Origin: Flavobacterium stagni
GTDB taxonomy: Bacteria > Bacteroidota > Bacteroidia > Flavobacteriales > Flavobacteriaceae
Assembly: GCF_004122105.1 (NCBI RefSeq)
Contig: NZ_SBKN01000002.1
Coordinates: forward strand, 186,001 to 250,000
Direction of reading: 5' to 3'
DNA length: 64,000 nucleotides
The position numbers were made by a program, and so were the translations under genes. Position 1 is the stretch's first letter. Every line of letters begins with the position of its first letter. The notes under the pieces were generated by a model. It was not told where the DNA came from and searched no databases. It saw nothing but the letters and a program-made list of their open reading frames with translations. Below are positions 25,489-33,050 of this stretch, in pieces.

Positions 25489-27423
25489 TTATTTCACCCA
25501 TTTTTGAATGGCGATTTCTACCAAGGCAAAGAGGAGCGTGAGGAGTAAAAACCATTTCCAAATTTGGGTATCGTTGCGATCGGCTTGTAAAGTATCAAAC
25601 AAGTGATCGGTACTGTCAATTTCTTTAAATTCGTCAGCAATAGCCGTATTTCGATTATTCAAATTGCTTTCCGTTCGGGCGTAATTGAAACTTAAATTTT
25701 CCAAAAACTGACCTTTACGGTCAACTTTATAATTACCTGCCGTTTTGGGATTATCGTTAAAGGTCAATTTCACCTTTTGATTCATAATTTGTTGTACCGG
25801 AATAAACGATTCATTGGCATTGGTAATAGACACAATTTCATCTTTTCCTAAAATACTATTGGTAATAAAGGGTTTTGAATCTCCAATAACCAAGGCATTA
25901 ATCCCCACTTTTTGAGCACTCAACGCCATATTGTAAAAGGTGGGAACAATGAGGTAAGGCGAATTGCAGAAATTACTGTAGTCTTTGTCTATAGGCGCGG
26001 CAAAATAGTAAATGTTGGCAATGCCGTTTGTGGTTGCACTTAAAAACGGACTTTGGTCATTGTATTCCAAAACCGAAGGTAACGACGACTGAACGCGGTA
26101 ACTCGCTTTGGTTTTGGGATATTGAAAATTATCGGTTTTCTTTTCAAAAACCTGACTGTACAACGGATGGTTGAAGTTGATTTTGGAGATGAGTTGCTCT
26201 TCGGTTTTCCAATTGCCATAAGTATAACCACCGCCCAACGCCTTTGTTAGTGCATTCAATGCGGATACATTTGCATTCGCCGCCGGAATAACAACCACAT
26301 TCCCGCCTTTGGCCACAAAGGTTTTTAAAGTGGTTTGTAACGAAGCCGGAATATCGGGCAATTCATTCAAGATCACTGCATCTTGTTTTTCAATGGCATT
26401 ATAATCCAAATTCCGTAATTCGTAGTGGGTATAATTAAATTCGTCCGTAGTGTAGATTTTTCCTAGAAAAGTAGCATTGTTGTTATCACCAATGGAGAGA
26501 ACGTTATTTTTCTGGGGTTTCGACAAACTAAAATAATAGGTGTTGTCATATTCCAAGGCATTGTCATTTAAAGAAACATAGCCGTGAAAATCCTCTTTTG
26601 GGAGATTGAATTTCAATTGTTGCTTGGGTTGGTCAAAATTGACTAAGGTTTTTGCAACGAGTTTTCCTTGGTTGTAAATGGCCAAAGGAATGTCTTTGAA
26701 ATCATCGCCATGCGCCGTAACCGCTACCCCAATTTCATAGAATTGATCCAAGGTTTGGTGCAAATACACACTGTCAATGGCTATGTTATTGGTATTTTCG
26801 GCTTCGGGAAGAATGAAATACACATTTTCATCGGGTTGGGGTTTTCCAAACGATTTGGATTCGAGTCCAACACCATCCGTAATAATCACAATGTCTTTTT
26901 TGAAGGCCGAAGGATGGGCTTTGACTTTGGCGAGCAAGCTTTCCGGCTGGAAAGGAGTGGCACTATAGGTCAAATTTTGTAGCTCTTTTTGAATGGACTT
27001 GATGTCGGTATTCCAAAAATTATCGGTACAGGTAATTAATGAAAATTGAGTGTTCTCTGGCGCCTGTTCCAACAAATCCTGAACGGCTCGTTTCAATAAT
27101 TCCCCTTTTTTTCCTTTGGCTTGCATGGAAAACGAATTGTCCAAAATGATGTACAGTTCGTTGTTGGCATTTTTATGGTCTTTGGCCTCAAAAAAAGGTT
27201 GGGCAAAAGCCAAAATTAAAAATGCAAACAACAGTAAACGCGTAGCAAGTAACAGGTATTTTTTGAGTTTCGAACTCTTGCGGGTTTGCACCACCAATTC
27301 TTTAAGGAAACGAACGTTGGTGAAAAGTTCGGTTTTAAACCGACGCAACTGAAACAAATGCACCAAAATCGGGAGCAGCAACAAGAATAAAAAGTAGAGA
27401 ACTTCCGGATGTTTGAAATGCAT
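25489..27423 (-). CDS. BatA/VWA-domain membrane protein
   Basis: 644 residues. The N-terminus holds the BatA signature: MHFKHPEVLYFLFLLLLPIL, then RRFKTELFTNVRFLKEL and a second membrane segment (YLLLATRLLLFAFLILAFAQP). A von Willebrand factor A domain follows with MIDAS motif DNSFSM near residue 95. The rest is a long periplasmic region of beta-strand character, and the protein ends with a C-terminal membrane segment (WFLLLTLLFALVEIAI). Such proteins are related to aerotolerance BatA but are separate, larger paralogs whose role is unsettled. It is first in a leftward operon with the dihydroorotase-like, Tic20-like and outer-membrane genes. Confidence 0.88.
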   Translation of the reverse strand: MHFKHPEVLYFLFLLLLPILVHLFQLRRFKTELFTNVRFLKELVVQTRKSSKLKKYLLLATRLLLFAFLILAFAQPFFEAKDHKNANNELYIILDNSFSMQAKGKKGELLKRAVQDLLEQAPENTQFSLITCTDNFWNTDIKSIQKELQNLTYSATPFQPESLLAKVKAHPSAFKKDIVIITDGVGLESKSFGKPQPDENVYFILPEAENTNNIAIDSVYLHQTLDQFYEIGVAVTAHGDDFKDIPLAIYNQGKLVAKTLVNFDQPKQQLKFNLPKEDFHGYVSLNDNALEYDNTYYFSLSKPQKNNVLSIGDNNNATFLGKIYTTDEFNYTHYELRNLDYNAIEKQDAVILNELPDIPASLQTTLKTFVAKGGNVVVIPAANANVSALNALTKALGGGYTYGNWKTEEQLISKINFNHPLYSQVFEKKTDNFQYPKTKASYRVQSSLPSVLEYNDQSPFLSATTNGIANIYYFAAPIDKDYSNFCNSPYLIVPTFYNMALSAQKVGINALVIGDSKPFITNSILGKDEIVSITNANESFIPVQQIMNQKVKLTFNDNPKTAGNYKVDRKGQFLENLSFNYARTESNLNNRNTAIADEFKEIDSTDHLFDTLQADRNDTQIWKWFLLLTLLFALVEIAIQKWVK

Positions 27424-27500
27424 TTCGGTGGCGTTAGTTTAGTGCTTCAAAAATAACAATTTTCACCAATTTCTGAAGGCTTTTTTAACCTGAATTTAGC

Positions 27501-28847
27501 TTATCCTCGTTTGCGTTTTTCGTTGCGTTTGCGTTCGACTGCCCGATTGCGCGGTGCCGATTTACGCGGTGTACGCTTGCCGGGTCCGCCTAAATTCACT
27601 TTTTTATTTTTGTCTTTTTTCTCTTGAAAAGCAGAACCGCCCGTAAGTTTGGGTCGTTTCAATAAGAATTTGACTTTCTTTTTGTCTTTTTCAAATTCTA
27701 ATAATCGATTTACCACTTCAACTTCTTCAGGAAATTCCAATACCGTTATTTCCTTTTCCATAAGCATTTCAGCTTCGATTTGAATTTCTTCTTCCCTCGG
27801 ACTGATAAAACTCAATGCGATACCCGATTTATCTGCACGACCGGTTCGACCAATGCGGTGAATGTATTGCTCAGGGATTTCGGTAAATTCAAAATTGATG
27901 ACGTGTGTAATATCCGAAATATCCAAACCACGCGCCATCACATCGGTAGTGATGATGCCCCGGAGTTCGCCCCGTTGAAAAGCCGCCATAGTATTCAAAC
28001 GGTAATTCTGGGATTTATTGGAATGAATCACCCCAAACTGCTCGGGAAAGTCGGTTTCTACTGCCGTAGCAATAAGATCAACTGTTTTTTTATTGTTGGC
28101 AAAAACCAAAATGCGCTCCATGTTTTCGTCTTCATGAAGCAAATGTTTCAGCAAGTTGATTTTGGTCAAGAAATTGGGCACTTGATAGGCCAATTGTTCA
28201 ATTTTCTCCAAAGGCGTTCCCGAAGGTGCCAAACTAACTTCTTCTGGGAAATCAAAGTATTCGTCCAACATTTCATCCACTTCATCTGTCATAGTGGCGG
28301 AGAACAAGATGTTCTGCCGTTTGTTGCGCAACATGGTCAAAATGGAAGTTACTTGTACTCGGAATCCCAAATTCAAGATTTCATCAAATTCGTCGATGAT
28401 TAATTTTTGTAAGGTATCAAATCGTACCACATTATCCAAGGCCAAGTCCATGATACGACCGGGTGTTCCCACTAAAATGTCCACACCTTCATACACTGCT
28501 TTTTTCTGGGTGTTGATGTTTACCCCACCATACACGCCCAGTGTGCGCACTGACATGTATTGGGTCAATTGGGTTACGACATCGGCAATTTGCACCACCA
28601 ATTCACGGGTGGGGGCCAATATGACTACCCGAGGGGTTTCCGACTCCATGAATTTCCACTGTTTCAATACAGGAAGCAAATAGGCTAAAGTCTTTCCCGT
28701 TCCCGTTTGGGCGATTCCCATCACATCGCGTCCCGATAAAATCACCGAAAAGGCGCGTTGCTGAATAGGCGTGGGTTGGGTGAGTCCCATCTCATCCACA
28801 GCTTTCTGCAAGGATTTGGGTAATTGAAACGGTTCAAATGAAGTCAT
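27501..28847 (-). CDS. DEAD-box-family RNA helicase with DEFD motif
   Basis: 448 residues, cytosolic. Helicase motifs in order: Q-motif region (PTPIQQRAF), Walker A AQTGTGKT (46-53), PTRELVVQ, GTPGR, motif II DEFD (152-155) instead of DEAD, SAT (183-185), the RGLDISD motif and HRIGRTGRADK. The C-terminal 45 residues are rich in Lys and Arg (KKKVNLGGPGKRTPRKS and on), probably an RNA-binding tail. It should unwind structured RNA in ribosome assembly or mRNA decay, as cold-shock helicases do. The DEFD variant is common in Flavobacterium in my recollection. The gene stands alone. Confidence 0.95.
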   Translation of the reverse strand: MTSFEPFQLPKSLQKAVDEMGLTQPTPIQQRAFSVILSGRDVMGIAQTGTGKTLAYLLPVLKQWKFMESETPRVVILAPTRELVVQIADVVTQLTQYMSVRTLGVYGGVNINTQKKAVYEGVDILVGTPGRIMDLALDNVVRFDTLQKLIIDEFDEILNLGFRVQVTSILTMLRNKRQNILFSATMTDEVDEMLDEYFDFPEEVSLAPSGTPLEKIEQLAYQVPNFLTKINLLKHLLHEDENMERILVFANNKKTVDLIATAVETDFPEQFGVIHSNKSQNYRLNTMAAFQRGELRGIITTDVMARGLDISDITHVINFEFTEIPEQYIHRIGRTGRADKSGIALSFISPREEEIQIEAEMLMEKEITVLEFPEEVEVVNRLLEFEKDKKKVKFLLKRPKLTGGSAFQEKKDKNKKVNLGGPGKRTPRKSAPRNRAVERKRNEKRKRG

Positions 28848-28891
28848 AATCTGTAATTTGAGGCAAAGGTACGAAAAAGAAAGGAGTTAGT

Positions 28892-28919
28892 CGACGGTTG
28901 ACGGTTGGGGGTTGTTGTC
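28892..28919. repeat. Imperfect 7-bp tandem repeat (CGACGGT-TGACGGT)
   Basis: Four units of seven bases: CGACGGT, TGACGGT, TGGGGGT, TGTTGTC, decaying to the right. Similar short arrays occur at 34915 and, with an 8-base period, around 37.2 and 37.7 kb. Confidence 0.6.
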
Positions 28920-29041
28920 CTACCTCCCAATGTAAAAAGGTTGGCGATAGGTATCTATTCATGTGTAGCAACATTACTTTTAATGGTTCCGTAGTACTAC
29001 CGAAGTGATTCCGTAATGTGTCCGATAAAAGTAGGTTTTTC

Positions 29042-29085
29042 ACGGACTCATCACGGACTCATCACGGACACACTACGGACACATG
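29042..29085. repeat. Tandem 11-bp repeat, four copies
   Basis: ACGGACTCATC at 29042-29052 and again at 29053-29063 (identical), then ACGGACACACT and ACGGACACATG. Part of it (CGGACACACTACGG) is the inverted partner of CCGTAATGTGTCCG at 29011-29024, so the array can also fold back with its left flank (13 of 14 bases pair). Confidence 0.75.
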
Positions 29086-29208
29086 AGCACTATAACTCAC
29101 GTGCAATCTTGTACAAAACACAGTAATCCTACGCTTGTATTTCTTTTTCAAAGTATGTGTTTTGGATTTTAAAAAAAAGTACCTTGCACAATATCAATTA
29201 CAAAACTT

Positions 29209-29616
29209 ATGATACGTATACTTTTTACAATGATTGCAATAGGCGCATTGACATCCGCGCAAGCACAAACCATTGAATCGGGGAGTCACAGTACAACGGG
29301 CTATATCAAATCGGATGGCACGATTGAAAACAGTAGCCATTCCACAGTAGGGTACATCAAAAATGACGGAACCATTGAAAACCGCAGTCACAGTACGATT
29401 GGCTATATCAAAAGCAACGGGACTATTGAAAATAGTAGCCATTCTACCGTAGGTTATGTTAAAAGTGACGGCACAGTGGAGAACAGCAGTCATTCCACGA
29501 TTGGCTATATTAAAAATGATGGAACCGTTGAAAATTCGAGTCATAGTACGATTGGCTATGCCCGAGGCGTGAAAAAAGAGTGGGCGGCAGTGGTGTATTT
29601 CTTTTTTAAGTTTTAA
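29209..29616 (+). CDS. Secreted protein built of 17-aa tandem repeats
   Basis: 135 residues. A signal peptide spans residues 1-20 (ending SAQAQ). From residue 26 there are five full 17-aa repeats and a partial sixth of the form SHSTIGYIKSDGTIENS, then a C-terminal AVVYFFFKF. The repeat is beta-like: Gly-Tyr-Ile-Lys, a turn at Asn/Asp-Gly, Thr-Ile-Glu-Asn. That would suit a beta-roll or solenoid with one turn per repeat. Codon differences between copies (for example ACG or ACT) suggest the array is not newly duplicated. It lies 67 bases before the GH89 start on the same strand and may be co-transcribed with it. I do not recognise a named family. Confidence 0.8.
   Translation: MIRILFTMIAIGALTSAQAQTIESGSHSTTGYIKSDGTIENSSHSTVGYIKNDGTIENRSHSTIGYIKSNGTIENSSHSTVGYVKSDGTVENSSHSTIGYIKNDGTVENSSHSTIGYARGVKKEWAAVVYFFFKF
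29284..29562 (+). repeat. 51-bp coding tandem repeat, 5.5 copies
   Basis: Five copies of 51 bases encode the 17-aa units, with a half copy of 24 bases at the end. Copies differ mainly at third codon positions. Confidence 0.9.
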
Positions 29617-29683
29617 ATACATTTTTTGTTTTGTAAAAATAACTTCGATTTCTTTTTTCCTACATTAGTTGAAAATTAATGTC

Positions 29684-31867
29684 ATGAAATTCTGGATTGT
29701 TATTTGCGTCATTTTTGTCAATTTTAGTTCGCAAGCACAATGTGTCGATTGTCAAACGGCGACTGCTTTAGTTCAGCGTATAGCACCTCAGTTTGCTACA
29801 CAAATACAATTCAAACAAGAAGCAGCAACCAATGATTTTTATTCGTTAGAAACAAAAGGAAGTTCGCTTATTATTACTGCTAATTCGGCCAATTCCATGG
29901 CCGTAGGTTTTAACTTTTATTTGAAAAACTATTGCCATACAGCGGTTTCATGGTATGCCAGTGATGCTGTAGTTCTTCCCCAAACATTGCCGATTTTACC
30001 TGAAAAAATACGTAATGAAGCCCGTGTTAAAAACCGTTTCTTTTTAAATTATTGCACGTTTGGGTACACCATGCCTTGGTGGCAATGGCGGGAGTGGGAA
30101 CGATTTATCGATTGGATGGCGTTAAATGGTGTGAATCTTCCATTAGCCATCACAGGTCAGGAAAAAATATGGCAATCGGTTTGGAAAGAATTTGGATTAA
30201 ATGATGAACAAATTCGGGGTTTCTTCACAGGTCCGGCGTATTTGCCTTGGCACCGAATGGCCAACATCGATCATTGGGAAGGTCCGTTGCCCCAATCTTG
30301 GATAGATCATCAAGCGCAATTGCAGCAAAAAATTGTGCAACGCGAACGTTCTTTCAATATGAAACCAGTCTTACCCGCATTTGCAGGACATGTGCCCAAA
30401 GCTTTGCAAGAAAGAAATCCTCAGTCCAAAATAACTTCTTTAGGCGAGTGGGGGAATTTCAGTCCGCAATACCAAAGTTATTTTTTGGATTCTTTTGATC
30501 CTATGTTTGCCAAAATACAAGCCGCTTATTTAAAAGTGCAAACGCAATTGTACGGAACCGATCATATCTATGGAATCGATCCTTTTAATGAAGTGACACC
30601 ACCTAGTTGGGAGCCTTCCTATTTGGCCAGTGCCTCGCAGAACATTTACAAGTCGTTAACCCAAGTAGATAAAGACGCCCAATGGTTGCAAATGGGTTGG
30701 ATTTTTTATTTTAACCAAAAAAATTGGACCAACGACCGAATCAAGGCTTATCTGCAAGCGGTGCCTCAGGATAAAATGATTTTGTTGGATTATTTTTGTG
30801 ATCATACCGAAATCTGGAAGAAAACGGAATCCTTTTACCAACAGCCTTATATATGGTGTTATTTGGGCAATTTTGGGGGTAATACTACGCTTCATGGTAA
30901 TCTTAAGGACGTGGATCTCAAAATTGAAAATGTCATAAAAAACGGCGGTAAGAACCTTTGGGGGGTTGGCTCTACACTGGAGGGTTTTGGTAATAATCCC
31001 ATTTTTTTTGAATATGTTTTGGATAAAGTTTGGGAACCCAATCTGGATTACCGAACGTATGCAACACGTTATGCCCAAACCCGAGCTGGCGGAGAAGATC
31101 TTTTGTCTCAACAGGCGTGGCAAATCTTAGCCGACAAAATATATGTGGCACCTTCTGATGTGGGGAAAGGCGATTTGACCAATTCCAAACCCACATTTAT
31201 TTCTCATTTTAATTGGACGGTAAATCCGACAATTGCTTATGACAACAAAGATTTATTGAAAGCATGGGAGTTGTTAATGCGAAGTCCCTCAACATCACCC
31301 TTGCATTGCAACGATTTAACGGTGGTTGGGAAACAGGTGCTAGGCAATTATTTCATCCAATTACGGGACGAGTTCACCGCTGCCTATAAATCAAAAAATA
31401 AAGTTCAATTGCAACTCAAAGGAAAGGCCATGTTGGATTTGATTAACGATATCGATGCTTTATTAGCGACCAATCCCCATCAATTGGTTGGCGAATGGAT
31501 CGAAATGGCAAAAGTATTTGGGGTGAATGCTGCCGAACGCAATTACTACGAACAAGATGCCCGTAAGATAATTAGTGTTTGGGGGGAAGAAGGGCACGAT
31601 TTGAATGATTATGCCAATCGTTCATGGGCTGGATTGATGAAGGATTATTATGGTAAACGTTGGCAGATTTTTATTGAAGCTGCAGAAAAAGCCGTGGCAA
31701 CGAATACTGAAATTGACGAGAAGGATGTGTTGCAAAAAGTAAATGAGGCCTCTAATAATTGGTCACAAAACCATACTGTATATACCGGCAAAGCTCAAGG
31801 TTCGACCAAAGTAATGAGCATTCAATTGTATCAAAAATATGCAACAGCAATACAAAATAAAAAATGA
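29684..31867 (+). CDS. Alpha-N-acetylglucosaminidase (GH89, NAGLU family)
   Basis: 727 residues from the ATG at 29684 (MKFWIVICV), with signal peptide to about SSQAQ. The next ATG upstream (29669) gives only five more residues. GH89 removes terminal alpha-linked N-acetylglucosamine. The catalytic region matches human NAGLU closely: DPFNEVTPPSWEPSYLASA has the first Glu at residue 303, and STLEGFGNNP has the second at 433. The spacing of 130 equals that of human Glu316 and Glu446. Other family landmarks: NYCTFGYTMPWWQWREWERFIDWMALNGVNLPL and LPWHRMANIDHWEGPLP. It overlaps the membrane acetyltransferase gene by four bases (ATGA), so both are made together. The protein is exported to the periplasm or beyond. 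Confidence 0.94.
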   Translation: MKFWIVICVIFVNFSSQAQCVDCQTATALVQRIAPQFATQIQFKQEAATNDFYSLETKGSSLIITANSANSMAVGFNFYLKNYCHTAVSWYASDAVVLPQTLPILPEKIRNEARVKNRFFLNYCTFGYTMPWWQWREWERFIDWMALNGVNLPLAITGQEKIWQSVWKEFGLNDEQIRGFFTGPAYLPWHRMANIDHWEGPLPQSWIDHQAQLQQKIVQRERSFNMKPVLPAFAGHVPKALQERNPQSKITSLGEWGNFSPQYQSYFLDSFDPMFAKIQAAYLKVQTQLYGTDHIYGIDPFNEVTPPSWEPSYLASASQNIYKSLTQVDKDAQWLQMGWIFYFNQKNWTNDRIKAYLQAVPQDKMILLDYFCDHTEIWKKTESFYQQPYIWCYLGNFGGNTTLHGNLKDVDLKIENVIKNGGKNLWGVGSTLEGFGNNPIFFEYVLDKVWEPNLDYRTYATRYAQTRAGGEDLLSQQAWQILADKIYVAPSDVGKGDLTNSKPTFISHFNWTVNPTIAYDNKDLLKAWELLMRSPSTSPLHCNDLTVVGKQVLGNYFIQLRDEFTAAYKSKNKVQLQLKGKAMLDLINDIDALLATNPHQLVGEWIEMAKVFGVNAAERNYYEQDARKIISVWGEEGHDLNDYANRSWAGLMKDYYGKRWQIFIEAAEKAVATNTEIDEKDVLQKVNEASNNWSQNHTVYTGKAQGSTKVMSIQLYQKYATAIQNKK

Positions 31868-32979
31868 GTACTGAATCCACCCAACGATTTTTAGCGTTAG
31901 ACGTTTTTCGCGGTATGACCGTGTGTTTTATGATCATTGTGAATACCTCGGGGAACTGGGGGACAACTTTTGCGCCGCTTTTGCATGCACAATGGAACGG
32001 ATTTACGCCTACCGATTTAGTTTTTCCTTCCTTCTTATTTGCAGTAGGCAACGCGATGAGTTTTGTGCAAATCAAATGGGCTTCGCAATCCAGTAGGGAA
32101 GTCGTTTGGAAGATTTTAAAACGCACATTCCTCATTTTTCTAATTGGTTTTTTAGGCTATTGGTTTCCCTTTTTTAAGTTGGACGAAAACTACGAAATAA
32201 TCGCTTTTCCTTTTCACGATACCCGCGTATTTGGCGTCTTGCAACGAATCGCCTTGTGTTATGGTACCGTAGCTTTATTGTTGTTTTTTTTCAAACCTTT
32301 GAAAACAATGATCATTACAACCCTAGCTTTATTGGTGTATGGGTTGGTGTATTGGAATTACAGTGAGGTGAGTATGGCCAATAATCCAGTATTGGATTTG
32401 GATATCTGGTTGTTAGGTGAATCGCATTTGTATAAAGGAGAAGGCATTCCCTTTGATCCTGAAGGATTGTTGAGTACGTTACCCGCATTGTTTAACGTAG
32501 CCATGGGATTTTGGGTGGGTGACTTTCTACAACGCAAAGGAAAAACCTATGAAGGACTAGCCAAGCTTTTACTGTTGGGGGTGTTTTTAGTGGCAGTAGG
32601 ATTTTTATGGAATTATAGTTTTCCCATCAACAAAAAACTTTGGACAAGTTCGTTTAGTGTCTTGACGGTCGGACTCGATTGTTGTTTACTGGCGGCGGTT
32701 TGTTATTATACCGACTTTAAAATGGCGACACGAGGCATCTATTTTTTTCAAGTTTTTGGTAAAAATCCGTTAGTGATCTATTTATTTTCTGAGTTATTGG
32801 TTATTCCGCTTTATATGATCCCCTTGGAGGATACTAACTTGTATTCTTGGATTTATCAAAATGGTTTTCAGTGGGTTGGGGATTATACAGGAGCCCTATT
32901 CTTTGCGCTTACGTTTATGCTTTTGTGTTGGACACTCGGTTATATCATGGATCGAAAGAAGGTGTATGTTCGACTTTAG
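31864..32979 (+). CDS. Membrane acyltransferase, HGSNAT/NagX family (DUF5009-like)
   Basis: 371 residues with about ten membrane segments. It resembles human heparan-alpha-glucosaminide N-acetyltransferase: ALDVFRGMTVCFMIIVN, then HAQWNGFTPTDLVFPSFLFAVG, which matches human [21 protein letters not shown]. The His of that motif (His41 here, His269 in human HGSNAT) is the proposed acetyl-carrying residue. VLQRIALCYG and the late GKNPLVIYLFSELLV are also conserved. COG4299 proteins of this type are also called NagX and are linked with GlcNAc use in other Gram-negatives. The likely job is moving an acetyl group from cytosolic acetyl-CoA to an amino sugar outside the inner membrane. It starts within the stop of the GH89 gene (ATGA). 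Confidence 0.9.
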   Translation: MSTESTQRFLALDVFRGMTVCFMIIVNTSGNWGTTFAPLLHAQWNGFTPTDLVFPSFLFAVGNAMSFVQIKWASQSSREVVWKILKRTFLIFLIGFLGYWFPFFKLDENYEIIAFPFHDTRVFGVLQRIALCYGTVALLLFFFKPLKTMIITTLALLVYGLVYWNYSEVSMANNPVLDLDIWLLGESHLYKGEGIPFDPEGLLSTLPALFNVAMGFWVGDFLQRKGKTYEGLAKLLLLGVFLVAVGFLWNYSFPINKKLWTSSFSVLTVGLDCCLLAAVCYYTDFKMATRGIYFFQVFGKNPLVIYLFSELLVIPLYMIPLEDTNLYSWIYQNGFQWVGDYTGALFFALTFMLLCWTLGYIMDRKKVYVRL

Positions 32980-33050
32980 AATTTTTTAATTCTAATAGTG
33001 TAAATAAATAGTATCAGTTGAAACCTTGGTTTCTAGGGGACAGCTTTCTT

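Larger units (their letters stand above)
28848..29208. other. Repeat-rich intergenic region, no gene found
   Basis: 361 bases between the helicase and the 17-aa repeat protein. It holds a 7-bp-period repeat (28892-28919), an inverted repeat (29011-29024 with 29065-29078) and a tandem 11-bp repeat (29042-29085). The one reading frame across it (28834-29043 minus) looks random and overlaps the helicase start. Confidence 0.6.

Noticed and set aside
27780..28403. A 207-codon open frame on the + strand inside the helicase gene
   Set aside because: It lies antisense to a helicase with all expected motifs, and its product shows no domain. It is a shadow of codon bias.
28834..29043. A 69-codon frame on the minus strand across the repeat-rich gap
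   Set aside because: It overlaps the helicase start and gives a random-looking product with no conserved stretch.
29042..29085. Possible CRISPR or attachment site from the 11-bp repeats
   Set aside because: The units are directly joined with no spacers, and no integrase is near.
29161..29187. TTTG and TACCTTGC as a promoter for the 17-aa repeat protein
   Set aside because: The -7 element has mismatches and the gap is 15 bases.
29284..29562. Possible CRISPR array, from the 51-bp repeat
   Set aside because: The repeats are contiguous, in frame and encode a protein; there are no spacers and no cas genes.
30656..31123. A 155-codon frame antisense to the GH89 gene
   Set aside because: The GH89 frame has catalytic motifs throughout this part; the opposite frame lacks any domain.
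32976..32995. Hairpin TTAGAATT-TTTT-AATTCTAA after the acetyltransferase gene
   Set aside because: The stem is nearly all A-T and no T-tract follows, so it is too weak to call a terminator.
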